64,000 nucleotides of DNA from assembly GCF_024742075.1 (NCBI RefSeq), contig NZ_JANSGD010000002.1:124001-188000 (forward strand), written 5' to 3'. The translations under genes and the position numbers were made by a program. This DNA comes from Facklamia sp. 7083-14-GEN3 (lineage in GTDB: Bacteria > Bacillota > Bacilli > Lactobacillales > Aerococcaceae). Position 1 is the stretch's first letter; each line of letters starts with the position of its first letter. This document shows, in pieces, positions 17,285 to 25,977 of the stretch. Below the pieces are notes generated by a model that made no database searches, was not told the DNA's origin, and saw nothing but the letters and a program-made list of their open reading frames with translations.

Positions 17285-19093
17285 ATGAAAAAATCAATGT
17301 TAAATCAAGTGAAAGTGGGGTTGCTATCTCTATCGGCTATCGCGCTATTAGTTGGTTGTACGAATGATGATAATGCGAACGATTCAACTGTTGACGATAC
17401 AACAGTTACTGAAGTAATGGATGAAGAAACGGAAGAGGACACAACAACTAAAGAAGAAACGACTGAAGAAGAAACGGAAGAAGACGCAACAACTAAAGAA
17501 GAAATGACTGAAGAAGAAACGGAAGAAGACACAACAACTAAAGAAGAAATGACTGAAGAAGAAACGGAAGAGGATACAACTAAAGAAGTCATGGATGAGG
17601 CGTCTGATGAAGACACTACCAAAGAAGACATGGATGAAGAGTCTGATGAAGATACAACTAAAGATGATATGGACGAAGAGTCCGATGAAGACACTACTAC
17701 AGAAAATGTGGACAAGGAAATGGACATTGTTGCCACTGCACAAGACAATGAAGACTTTAGTATTTTAGCAGAGGCTTTAGAAGAAGCGGATTTAGTAGAA
17801 ACTTTACAAGAAGATGGACCTTTCACTGTTTTTGCTCCGACTGATGAAGCTTTCGCACAACTATTTGAAGATCTTGACATCACTAAAGAAGAGCTTTTAG
17901 CTCAACCCGATCTTGACAAAGTACTTACTTACCACGTTGTTTCTGATAAAGTAATGGCTGATGACTTAGAAGATGGTATGACGGTTGAAACAGTGAATGG
18001 TGAAGAAATTTCCTTTGATTTATCAGAAGATGAGCCATTGGTTAATGACTCAATTATCTCAACAACAGATCTTGAAGCTTCCAACGGAGTGATTCATGTG
18101 GTTGACGCTGTCTTAGTTCCTGAAGGTTTCGAACTTCAAGAAACTGAAGAAGATATGGCAGTTGCTCCAGGTATGGATGAAGAGTCTGATGAAGAAACCA
18201 CTACTGAAGAAGATATGGCTGAAGAAATGGATATTGTTGCCACTGCACAAGGTAACGAAGACTTCAGTATTTTAGCCGCGGCTTTAGAAGAAGCTGATCT
18301 AGTAGAAACTTTACAAGGAGATGGACCTTTCACTGTCTTTGCTCCGACTGATGAAGCTTTCGTGCAATTGCTTGAAGACCTTGACATCACTAAAGAAGAA
18401 CTTTTAGCTCAACCTGATCTTGCCAAAGTACTTACTTACCACGTTGTTTCTGGTAAAGTAATGGCTGGTGACTTAGAAGATGGTATGACGGCTGAAACAG
18501 TGAATGGTGAAGAAATTTCCTTTGACTTATCAGAAGATCATCCAATGGTTAATGATTCCAACATTACTGCAACAGATATTGAAGCTTCTAACGGAGTGAT
18601 TCATGTGGTAGATACTATCTTGGTTCCTGAAGACTTTGAACTTCAAGATGTTGAGTTGGATATTGTTGCAACTGCTAGAGACAATGAAGATTTTAGTATT
18701 TTGGCAGCTGCTTTAGAAGAAGCTGAATTAGTGGAAACTTTACAAGGAGATGGACCTTTCACTGTCTTTGCTCCGACTGATGAAGCTTTCGTGCAATTGC
18801 TTGAAGACCTTGACATCACTAAAAAAGAGCTTTTAGCTCAACCTGATCTTGACAAAGTACTTACTTACCACGTTGTTTCTGATAAAGTAATGGCTGATGA
18901 CTTAGAAGATGGTATGACGGCTGAAACAGTGAATGGTGAAGAAATTAACTTTGACTTATCAGAAGATCACCCAATAGTTAATGAATCAAATATTACTTCT
19001 ACTGACCTTGAAGCTTCCAATGGAGTGATTCATGTGGTGGATACTGTCTTAATTCCTAAGGACTTTGAGCTACAAGAAGTTGAAGCTGAATAA
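17285..19093 (+). CDS. Lipoprotein with three FAS1 (fasciclin) domains
   Basis: A 602-aa surface lipoprotein. The signal peptide ends in lipobox LVGC, so lipidation is expected at C25. Residues 30-145 are a low-complexity acidic linker rich in E, D and T (EEETEEDTT repeats). Three FAS1 domains follow at about 146-280, 315-450 and 458-593. Each carries the DGPFTVFAPTDEAF and NGVIHVVD motifs. FAS1 domains mediate adhesion and protein or ligand binding at cell surfaces. The three domains are nearly identical at protein and DNA level, pointing to recent tandem duplication. It is transcribed divergently from the heliorhodopsin operon and followed by a strong terminator. Confidence 0.93.
   Translation: MKKSMLNQVKVGLLSLSAIALLVGCTNDDNANDSTVDDTTVTEVMDEETEEDTTTKEETTEEETEEDATTKEEMTEEETEEDTTTKEEMTEEETEEDTTKEVMDEASDEDTTKEDMDEESDEDTTKDDMDEESDEDTTTENVDKEMDIVATAQDNEDFSILAEALEEADLVETLQEDGPFTVFAPTDEAFAQLFEDLDITKEELLAQPDLDKVLTYHVVSDKVMADDLEDGMTVETVNGEEISFDLSEDEPLVNDSIISTTDLEASNGVIHVVDAVLVPEGFELQETEEDMAVAPGMDEESDEETTTEEDMAEEMDIVATAQGNEDFSILAAALEEADLVETLQGDGPFTVFAPTDEAFVQLLEDLDITKEELLAQPDLAKVLTYHVVSGKVMAGDLEDGMTAETVNGEEISFDLSEDHPMVNDSNITATDIEASNGVIHVVDTILVPEDFELQDVELDIVATARDNEDFSILAAALEEAELVETLQGDGPFTVFAPTDEAFVQLLEDLDITKKELLAQPDLDKVLTYHVVSDKVMADDLEDGMTAETVNGEEINFDLSEDHPIVNESNITSTDLEASNGVIHVVDTVLIPKDFELQEVEAE
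17720..19063 (+). repeat. Three near-identical FAS1-coding direct repeats
   Basis: Units of about 405 bp at roughly 17720-18124, 18227-18634 and 18656-19063. Long exact stretches are shared, for example the segments coding for DGPFTVFAPTDEAF and LTYHVVS. Units 2 and 3 are closest to each other. Recombination between units could change domain number. Confidence 0.85.
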
Positions 19094-19131
19094 AGGAAGT
19101 TAATAATTATTATTAAAACTTCTTATTAAAC

Positions 19132-19177
19132 AAAAAGCACCCCTTAATTTCCAATGAACTTAAGGGGTGCTTTTTTT
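19132..19177 (+). terminator. Terminator of the FAS1 lipoprotein gene
   Basis: An 11-bp perfect stem (19137-19147 with 19160-19170, GCACCCCTTAA arm), extended by A/T pairs, followed by seven T. The A-run on the left could let it act for the convergent SDR gene as well. Confidence 0.9.
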
Positions 19178-19214
19178 GTTTTCTTGATAATAGCCATGAA
19201 TGATACTGTATAGA

Positions 19215-19910
19215 CTAATGATTTTTAATAGTAATTTCTGGTATATTAATATTTTTCCGCAATTCAGTATTAAAGATGATAATATCTGCAATATCATCTG
19301 GGCTCATTAAACCAGTTTCCTTCTCATCTTGTAGCTCATCGCCCCAAAAATGAGTATTCATCCCGCCCATATAGATGCCATGAATATGGAGCTTTGTATC
19401 GGCTACTTCTTTAAGAATACTTTCAGTAAATCCTTTAACACCAAACTTACTAGCGCAATAAACGGATTCTGTAATTTTACCTTCTAAGCCAGCAGTGGAT
19501 ACAACATTAATAATTGAGCCTACATTTCTTTCTTTCATTGACGATAATACTTGTTGACTGCAAAAAATAGTCCCTTTTAAATTAATATCAATCATTTGAT
19601 TAATTTGATTTAAAGTAATTTTTTCTGCTAAGTCAAAATATCCTACACCTGCATTATTAATTAAGATATCAACGGGACCGTTATCTTTAACTATTTGGTC
19701 AAAAGTAGATTTAACGTCTTCAAAAATTGATACATCGAGCGCATAAATAGAATAGCTTGAATTAGAAAAGGATTGGACTAGCTTTTCTAACTTTTCTCTT
19801 GTTCTACCGATTAGGCTTACATGATATCCTTTTTCATTATACTTTTTAGCCAAAGTTGCCCCTAAACCACTTCCTGCTCCTGTTATTACAATATGTTTTG
19901 TTTTTTTCAT
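19215..19910 (-). CDS. Short-chain dehydrogenase/reductase
   Basis: A 231-aa classical SDR. It has the nucleotide-binding motif TGAGSGLG at about 11-18, NNAG near 86, a catalytic Ser in 'INVVSTAG' and YCASKFG holding the catalytic Tyr and Lys near 152-156. The substrate cannot be told from sequence. It stands alone between the FAS1 lipoprotein and the large LPXTG protein. Confidence 0.88.
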   Translation of the reverse strand: MKKTKHIVITGAGSGLGATLAKKYNEKGYHVSLIGRTREKLEKLVQSFSNSSYSIYALDVSIFEDVKSTFDQIVKDNGPVDILINNAGVGYFDLAEKITLNQINQMIDINLKGTIFCSQQVLSSMKERNVGSIINVVSTAGLEGKITESVYCASKFGVKGFTESILKEVADTKLHIHGIYMGGMNTHFWGDELQDEKETGLMSPDDIADIIIFNTELRKNINIPEITIKNH

Positions 19911-20004
19911 TTAATATACTCCTATCTATTTAATACTTCATACTTAAGAGTAACTAATAAGCGAAGCCGTTACAAGGAATGTAGTTTCATTTAATCAAAT
20001 TAAA

Positions 20005-20048
20005 ATCAGACCATCCTGCCCGATAGAAATCGTTTGGGATAGTCTGAT
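20005..20048 (-). terminator. Imperfect terminator hairpin after the 865-aa LPXTG gene
   Basis: About a 20-bp stem with a few mismatches (ATCAGAC arm at 20005, partner ending at 20048) and a 4-nt loop, followed on the minus strand by a T-rich stretch. Confidence 0.55.
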
Positions 20049-20102
20049 TATTTTGCTTTAACTAAAATCTATAGCATTAGGTCTTTTTGTATTGATATGT
20101 AT

Positions 20103-22700
20103 TTACGCATCCTTTTCCTTCTTTTTATTGCCCAAAGCAACTAATCCCAATCCAGCTAGAATTGAAAGGGCTGCTCCAGTAAAGACTACAGTTTCTCCTG
20201 AATCTCCTGTTGCTGGTAAAACAGAAGCTTCATCCATCTGACCTTTAGGAACTTCAGGTGTTTCTGGTTTTAGCTCTTCAGGCACTTCTGGAGTGTCTGG
20301 TTCAGTTGGAACCGTTGGCTCATCATTTTTAGCTTTTACAGTTACAACTGCTGTTTTTGTAATGCTTGCCCCATCTTTATCCGTTACTGTAAAGGTGGCT
20401 GTATATTTTCCTGGAATATCTCGGTCAAATCCATCATTATCTGTTATAACAACTTCATCAATCAAATTACCATCTTCAGTATCCTGAGCCTTTTCAATTA
20501 ACGATTCCAATTTGAAGGTCTCGTCACCTTGTGTTATTGATCCATCAGTTACTTCTAACGTTGGTGCTTCATTAATTGGTGTCCACTTCATTAATACGGT
20601 TACGGTGGCATCAGCGGTTGTAGTATTTCCTTTACTATCAATTACTGTGAAATCAATTCGATAAACCCCAGGTACATTGATATCAAAATCATCAATGTTC
20701 ACAAGATTAATAACAGGTTTAAGGGTGGCATCATCATCTTCAAAGTCAGATACTTTGGCTAGCAGTGACTTCAAATCCAAATCATCACCAACATAAACAA
20801 CTTTGTCCTTAGTTACTATAGTCGGGAAGTAATCAGGATAAACTTTTGTATCTTTCGAAATTGGGCGGTCTTCTGTGTATTGTTCATCCTCTAAATCCCA
20901 CCAAGTTGCTGGTTGATTGAGTACTGGAATATTCCGATCGACTAAATCTATTTTCTCACCTCGTGGAAGAAAGACTTCATCATCAATTCGGTTTATTCCA
21001 TTTTTTGCATACGCTTCTGATAAATAGAATTCTAATTTAACGGATGGTGCCCAAACGAATGCTATATCATTATGAAGACCATTTTCATCTAACCCATATG
21101 GATAATCTAAATCATTGGAATCTTCTTTCAAGATATTAATCACATAATTACGATCAATTAACTTGTTTCGACCCACTTTAAATAGTCTTAAATCTTCACC
21201 ATTGCTATTTTGTAGCAATGTGCCTTGAGGAACACTCGCTTCTACTCCATTGTTAGGAATATTTACAGATCCCCCATCAATGATAATTTTTTCTAAGTTA
21301 GATGAGTTTAAATCAAAATCATTAATGGTTAATTTAGAGCCACTATTAACAAAGATAACTTTGTTTATGTCAGCGGTTAAATCGTTAAAACTCTGCGATC
21401 CTAGGGTTCCTATATTTAATTCTCCTTGATCTAAAGAGATCTCAGTATTTGCCATGGATAAGCCAACTGTTCTTTTTTCATCAAACCCTTCATTTGTATG
21501 ACTAATACTACCATTGTTGATAATATTAACCTTTGTATTATAAGTGTTTAATCCAATTGAGTCTTCATTAAACTTCAATCCCCATCTTTCACGAATAGGA
21601 TTTGCATCTTTCGGTGTAATTAAATCGATATCCGAATTATCAATCGTAAAGTTTTGTACTATATCTTGAGCGCTTGATGTTATCTCAAAATTATAATGTG
21701 ACTTAGATGTCGACTTAACTGAACTGTCCTTAATTACTATATCTTTTGCGTTGGATGTAAATGGTACTGATGTATGAGCGTTACTAGGTGTTTCAATATC
21801 TAAGCCAACGTTATCTAGTAATACACTACCAGATCCTGATGTGTTCCCTAAATATAATCCACTCTCAACTGACTCTACATCTGCTCGCACTGTAATATCT
21901 ACATCTTTAAACTCAATATTACCTGCAAACTTATCTAATGCTGCAATCGCATACCCACGATTTCCTGTAACATTAATTTCACTCTTAGGTGCTGTTTCAT
22001 CCGGATTACCTAAAATCTCAAAGCTTCCTGTCTGTCCACTTCTTTCATGTACCCACATTGCTCGATTAAAATTATCAAAATTCATAATACCATAGTTCTC
22101 TACAGTAAATGTTTGATCCTGTCCAAGCACTACATTAAATGCGGTAGAAGTATCTGGGCGCTGTGCATTAAATGTTACTTCTGCACCTTCATCTACTACT
22201 ACCCTAAAATCACGACTAATTGATAAATTATCCCAATTTAATGTTCGTGTTTCAATAAAACGTAATGTATTAATACTAGTATTTGCTAATGCTGTCTTGA
22301 TTGTTGCAAAAGTATCACCAGCTTCTACAATGTATTCATTGTTTTGAACAGCAAAAGTAGACATTTCAGGTACAGATCTATTTATTGCCATAGTAGTATT
22401 TTCTAATTTTTCAGGTTCTTCTACTGTTGTCTCTTCTACTGTTGTCTCTTCTACTGTTGTCTCTTCTACTGTTGTCTCTTCTACTGTTGTCTCTTCTACT
22501 GTTGTCTCTTCTACTGTTGTTTCCTGACTTGAGTCTTCAACCATCTTTTCTTCAATTACTAATTCTTTTGAAGATTCCGTCTCAATTAACTCTGCAGCTA
22601 CAGCGGAAATACTATATGTTCCACCCATCAAGAATGCTCCGATGCAAACGGAAACTAATCCATAGACCTTATGCTTACGATAAGAAAATTTTTGTTTCAT
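20103..22700 (-). CDS. YSIRK-signal LPXTG-anchored surface protein
   Basis: An 865-aa cell-wall protein. The signal peptide contains FSYRKHKVYGLVSVCIGAF, a YSIRK-type variant. A stretch of VEETT repeats follows at about residues 60-92. The central region (about 115-560) is Asn/Asp-rich with a repetitive strand pattern (NYGIMNFDNFNRAMWV), compatible with a beta-helix adhesin domain, not identified further. Two Ig-like DUF5011/HYR-type domains follow at about 625-790, with matching 'VPGVYRIDFTVIDSKGN' and 'IPGKYTATFTVTDKDG' strands. The C-terminus has sorting signal LPATG, a hydrophobic helix and NKKKEKDA, for sortase A anchoring. GGGG precedes the ATG. Confidence 0.9.
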   Translation of the reverse strand: MKQKFSYRKHKVYGLVSVCIGAFLMGGTYSISAVAAELIETESSKELVIEEKMVEDSSQETTVEETTVEETTVEETTVEETTVEETTVEETTVEEPEKLENTTMAINRSVPEMSTFAVQNNEYIVEAGDTFATIKTALANTSINTLRFIETRTLNWDNLSISRDFRVVVDEGAEVTFNAQRPDTSTAFNVVLGQDQTFTVENYGIMNFDNFNRAMWVHERSGQTGSFEILGNPDETAPKSEINVTGNRGYAIAALDKFAGNIEFKDVDITVRADVESVESGLYLGNTSGSGSVLLDNVGLDIETPSNAHTSVPFTSNAKDIVIKDSSVKSTSKSHYNFEITSSAQDIVQNFTIDNSDIDLITPKDANPIRERWGLKFNEDSIGLNTYNTKVNIINNGSISHTNEGFDEKRTVGLSMANTEISLDQGELNIGTLGSQSFNDLTADINKVIFVNSGSKLTINDFDLNSSNLEKIIIDGGSVNIPNNGVEASVPQGTLLQNSNGEDLRLFKVGRNKLIDRNYVINILKEDSNDLDYPYGLDENGLHNDIAFVWAPSVKLEFYLSEAYAKNGINRIDDEVFLPRGEKIDLVDRNIPVLNQPATWWDLEDEQYTEDRPISKDTKVYPDYFPTIVTKDKVVYVGDDLDLKSLLAKVSDFEDDDATLKPVINLVNIDDFDINVPGVYRIDFTVIDSKGNTTTADATVTVLMKWTPINEAPTLEVTDGSITQGDETFKLESLIEKAQDTEDGNLIDEVVITDNDGFDRDIPGKYTATFTVTDKDGASITKTAVVTVKAKNDEPTVPTEPDTPEVPEELKPETPEVPKGQMDEASVLPATGDSGETVVFTGAALSILAGLGLVALGNKKKEKDA
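22427..22525 (-). repeat. 15-bp tandem repeat coding VEETT
   Basis: About six to seven near-exact copies of a 15-bp unit (CTTCTACTGTTGTCT in plus orientation) inside the LPXTG gene. It lengthens the stalk near the N-terminus. Copy number is likely variable between strains. Confidence 0.85.
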
Positions 22701-22899
22701 TTTGAATACCCCTTTTTATATAACCCGACCATTAACATCTCTTGTTATTATAATATTAACACAAATTAATGTATATAGCTATAAATTTAACTTTTAAAAT
22801 TATACTTATTAAGTAAAATAAATCAATTCGTTCAAAAATACTTATGATATTCCGTAATAATGGATTAAGTAACTATTATGTCTTTAAAAGTAAAATAAA

Positions 22900-22930
22900 G
22901 AAAGATTAGCCATTAAATACCTAATCTTTC
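22900..22930 (-). terminator. Terminator after the LPXTG gene remnant
   Basis: A 10-bp stem (GAAAGATTAG 22900-22909 with 22921-22930) followed by T-rich sequence on the minus strand. The rest of 22701-22991 is AT-rich, with a TATAAT about 50 bp upstream of the LPXTG gene but no good -35. Confidence 0.6.
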
Positions 22931-22991
22931 TTTATAAAAAGGATATCTCTATTTCAATTTTTTACGTTATTCAATAAAAAGTAGAAGGCTT

Positions 22992-23402
22992 CTAATTTTC
23001 TTCTTTCTTTCTAGTTCCAACAACTAATCCTAAACCACTTAAAATTGAAAGTGCTGCTCCTGTAAATAATGCATATTGATCGGATTCTCCCGTTTTTGGT
23101 AAAACACTTGATTCTGAAGGAGAATTTATTGAATTATTATTATCACCTACATTTGAATCTGAAGCTGATACAATCACTTCCACTTCAAAGATTTCTGAAG
23201 ATCCATCAGGATAAGTTACTTTAACTAAGCTAATATATTTACCAGCAGTATTAAAGTCAATTGCTCCTTCTGGTGTTACATCTTCAAAGGTTGGTTGACC
23301 TGGATAATTTGAATCTTCAACATAATCAGCAATAATCACATTATATGATAGAGCAACTTTTCCTCCTGCCCCATTATCACTCCTAAATTTTTTATGAGAT
23401 AT
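22992..23402 (-). pseudogene. C-terminal remnant of a Rib-type LPXTG surface protein
   Basis: An open frame of about 130 codons without a proper start. No signal peptide is present, the only internal starts are GTG, and none has a well-placed ribosome-binding site. It codes for one domain with strands like AGKYISLVKVTYPDGSSEIF, matching the end of Rib/alpha-like repeats. A Ser/Asn linker, sorting signal LPKTG, a membrane helix and TRKKEEN follow. The C-terminal segment (YALFTGAALSILSGLGLV) closely resembles that of the neighbouring 865-aa protein. It is read here as the tail of a deleted surface-protein gene. Confidence 0.7.
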
Positions 23403-23628
23403 TTAAAACATCCTAACATATAGAGGCTTTTCGACTCGTAAATTTTTCACCATCCCCCTAAATATTCAAACAATTTATGCTTATTTTATTAATTATATTT
23501 TACTTATTGATATCAATCATTATGCAAAACCCACTTAATTTTAATTTGATTTGATATTTGATTAATTTTACGTATTTAAAAATATGTTTTAAACTATAAT
23601 TTCTCTGCTGTTTTATGTTTAATTTTTA

Positions 23629-24582
23629 CTACTTCAAAATAATAATTAATATTAGAATAATAATCAAAATACTATTTAAAACTAATCCTTTTTTAAATAG
23701 TTTACGATGCGCTTCTGCTGTATAATCAGGGATTATATTCAGATTTAAACTTTGATATTCATCTACCATTTCTTCTATATTAGTAATCCGACTCGTATGT
23801 CCTGGACTATCTGATAGAAAATGTTGTGCATAGGGGAAATAAACCACATGGTCTGGTTCTTCTTTAAATAACCCTTCAAACCAAGTGTTCTTATAAATAT
23901 GTACTTGGTCATTTGGAATTTTATTAGCTCTTTCAACCTCCTTAGGATCGAATTGTAAACAGAAAACTTCGCTAGAGTTTTGCGAAAGCTCTCTACCATA
24001 ACCTACTGATAAATTGCCTTCTAACCATAATTTTTTATCCAATATTTTCCTTTCAGAATTCAATATATTAGCATCATATACTAGGCTACGTTTTTTATTT
24101 TCATTTACGATATCTACTATTATATTGCCATCATAATCGGTTGTTAAGAGTGCTTGTTCATTGGTGGATCCGACTACCCCTTTAGAAACATCATGACTGA
24201 GAGTGTTGGTATCATAATCAATAATGACCCAGCTCAATAGATTATTTTTTTTATTTCTTGCAATGATATTTACCTCCAACCTTGTCCCCCAAAAGGCAGA
24301 GGTATGCACATTAAAAGAGCCAAGTATCGCATAAAATTTCGGTTGATCATCAGTAAATATCTTTGTTTTTATTAATTCAAAACCATCTGGTATTAACTTT
24401 CGAGCCCAATCTAAATCGACTAGTTCGTAACATAAGAAAGTACTGTAAGGTTCAACGACAAAGCCCATATAAGGAGTCGTCTTAGCAGACTCATTCATCA
24501 CTTTATTTTGAAACTTACTGGGAATGTACTTAACCAACGGCGCAACTAAATGCAAAGTTGCTATGTCGATAGGTTTAATCAT
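23629..24582 (-). CDS. Acetoacetate-decarboxylase-like protein with C-terminal membrane anchor
   Basis: A 317-aa protein that I do not recognise with certainty. The segment YSTFLCYELVDLDWARKLIP, then FYAILGSFNVHTSAFWGTRLEV, resembles the strand-rich core of the acetoacetate decarboxylase superfamily. Residues 295-316 are a pure Ile/Leu helix, a likely tail anchor. The ATG at 24582 has almost no ribosome-binding site. A strong AAGGAGAGA precedes another ATG at 24621-24623, whose frame reads MPVKKFEFIKK and stops at once. Adding one A to the A7 tract (24591-24597) would join it as ...FIKKIEDMIKPIDI. The native start may therefore be at 24623, with a frameshift or an indel error. Confidence 0.45.
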   Translation of the reverse strand: MIKPIDIATLHLVAPLVKYIPSKFQNKVMNESAKTTPYMGFVVEPYSTFLCYELVDLDWARKLIPDGFELIKTKIFTDDQPKFYAILGSFNVHTSAFWGTRLEVNIIARNKKNNLLSWVIIDYDTNTLSHDVSKGVVGSTNEQALLTTDYDGNIIVDIVNENKKRSLVYDANILNSERKILDKKLWLEGNLSVGYGRELSQNSSEVFCLQFDPKEVERANKIPNDQVHIYKNTWFEGLFKEEPDHVVYFPYAQHFLSDSPGHTSRITNIEEMVDEYQSLNLNIIPDYTAEAHRKLFKKGLVLNSILIIILILIIILK

Positions 24583-24696
24583 ATCTTCTATTTTTTTATG
24601 AATTCAAATTTTTTCACTGGCATTCTCTCCTTGAATTAGAAAGATAAAATTTTTTATATCACCACTAGTGTAGCTTAAAAGCTAATATTACACAAA

Positions 24697-24745
24697 AAAA
24701 GAGGTACGCAATATTCAATTAAATTGAATATTGCGTACCTCTTTT
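24697..24745. terminator. Strong bidirectional terminator
   Basis: A 20-bp perfect inverted repeat (24701-24720 with 24722-24741, GAGGTACGCAATATTCAATT arm) with A-run and T-run on its two sides. It ends the nitroreductase gene on the minus strand. Confidence 0.9.
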
Positions 24746-24770
24746 AAAGTTTTAAATTATCTATAATACT

Positions 24771-25409
24771 TTATTTAAATTCGGTGATTTTCTCTGCTGC
24801 TAAACGCACTGATTGATAGCCAGATTCTTTGGCTTTACCAATTGATAAAATCATTACTGGAACGTAACGTTCTTTATCCAATCCAAAGGCTTCTGCTAAT
24901 AAATCCTCTTCAAAACCACCAATTGGATTCGTATCATAACCATGTGCACGAGCCACAAGCATTAATTGCATGGCTGCTAAGCTGGAATCGATTTTTACAA
25001 CATCGTTCATTTTTTGTTTAGAAAAATTTTTATAATAAGGAAGAATGACTGATAACTGCTGGTCTCTTGTCTCTGCAGGCATTTTACCTTCTTCAACTGC
25101 CTGATTATAAATTTCTTCACCCAATTCATAACACTGCATATCACCAAATATTAATATCATAGCCGATGAAGTATCATTTTGAAGGGTATTGAAACGGATA
25201 AGTGGTTTCAACTTAGCTTTTTCTTCCTCACTTTCAACCACCACAAATCGCCACGGTTGCATATTGACAGATGAAGGCGCTGTTGTAGCTTCTTGAATCA
25301 TATCAAGCATTTCTTCATGGCTTATTTTAACGGTTTCATCATAGGCTCGGATTGATTTTCTACCAAAGGTAATTTCTGAAAAATCGTTGTTAATCATTTC
25401 TTTTGTCAT
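24771..25409 (-). CDS. Nitroreductase family protein
   Basis: A 212-aa FMN-dependent NAD(P)H oxidoreductase. It has the N-terminal FMN motif RKSIRAYDE at about 17-25, APSSVNMQPWRFVVV at about 44-58 and a C-terminal GGFEEDLLAEAFG. Enzymes of this group reduce nitro-compounds, quinones or flavins. It is the second gene of an operon with a MarR regulator 14 bp upstream, so induction by an aromatic or redox-active compound is likely. Confidence 0.92.
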   Translation of the reverse strand: MTKEMINNDFSEITFGRKSIRAYDETVKISHEEMLDMIQEATTAPSSVNMQPWRFVVVESEEEKAKLKPLIRFNTLQNDTSSAMILIFGDMQCYELGEEIYNQAVEEGKMPAETRDQQLSVILPYYKNFSKQKMNDVVKIDSSLAAMQLMLVARAHGYDTNPIGGFEEDLLAEAFGLDKERYVPVMILSIGKAKESGYQSVRLAAEKITEFK

Positions 25410-25423
25410 AATATTCTCCTTTA

Positions 25424-25831
25424 TTATTTAGTTAATTTACTCAGCAATTTAAATAAGGTCTGTACTTCTTCTTCAGAAAGAGGCAATAGTTTCTCTAGAT
25501 CTGCTTGACAATGCTTTTGTTCGCATTGTTTTAAATCTTCAACTGCTTTTTTAGTGATGGTAACAAGAACCTCTCGATTGTTTTCGCTATTTCTTTCACG
25601 CACAACATAATTCTTCTCTTCTAAAACTTTAAGATGCCTGGTAACCGCCGCACTATCGATCTCCAATTCATTTTGCAAGCGCCTTTGAGTACAAGGGCTT
25701 TGATCTTTTAAAATAATCATTAACTCATAACGAGTAATACTAAATGAGGTTTCCTTTTCAAATTTACTAATCAAGTCTCGGTTAACCAATTTTAATTGAT
25801 AAAACAACCGACTCACTTCTCTAAGTTTCAT
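25424..25831 (-). CDS. MarR family transcriptional regulator
   Basis: A 135-aa winged-helix repressor. The recognition-helix region reads RRLQNELEIDSAAVTRHLKVLEEKNYVVRE at about 55-84 and the wing contains 'NNREVLVTITKKA'. The C-terminus has ECKQ-type Cys/His residues (CEQKHCQ) that could sense oxidants. It lies 14 bp before the nitroreductase gene. Two similar inverted-repeat boxes just upstream (25850-25878) are the probable operator, implying autoregulation. Confidence 0.9.
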   Translation of the reverse strand: MKLREVSRLFYQLKLVNRDLISKFEKETSFSITRYELMIILKDQSPCTQRRLQNELEIDSAAVTRHLKVLEEKNYVVRERNSENNREVLVTITKKAVEDLKQCEQKHCQADLEKLLPLSEEEVQTLFKLLSKLTK

Positions 25832-25849
25832 TAAAGCCTTCTCACAGCG

Positions 25850-25878
25850 ATTGATTTGTCACCTATTGACTTGTCAAT
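25850..25878 (-). promoter_or_regulatory. Candidate MarR operator, two boxes
   Basis: A palindrome ATTGAC-TT-GTCAAT at 25865-25878 and a second partial copy ATTGATTTGTCA at 25850-25861, with starts 15 bp apart. They lie 19-47 bp upstream of the marR start codon. MarR proteins bind such short palindromes. No confident -35/-10 pair could be fixed. Confidence 0.55.
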
Positions 25879-25927
25879 TATGAACCTTCCACAAATAAAT
25901 TTATAGTAATAACGTTCTAATAGATTA

Positions 25928-25960
25928 TAAAGCTTTTCATTTTAGGAATGAAAAGCTTTA
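25928..25960 (-). terminator. Terminator of surface protein gene 1
   Basis: A perfect 14-bp stem (25928-25941 with 25947-25960, TAAAGCTTTTCATT arm) and 5-nt loop, 17 bp past the stop codon of the LPXTG gene. Confidence 0.8.
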
Positions 25961-25977
25961 TAGAGCAATTGTAATAT

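Noticed and set aside
17305-17883. Long Ser-rich frame opposite the FAS1 lipoprotein
   Set aside because: Antisense shadow of the acidic repeat region; no start signals and biased composition.
22427-22525. Possible CRISPR array
   Set aside because: The 15-bp units are contiguous, without spacers, and lie in frame within a coding sequence.
22427-22705. Leucine-rich plus-strand open frame opposite the LPXTG gene
   Set aside because: It is the antisense reading of the VEETT repeat and has no ribosome-binding site.
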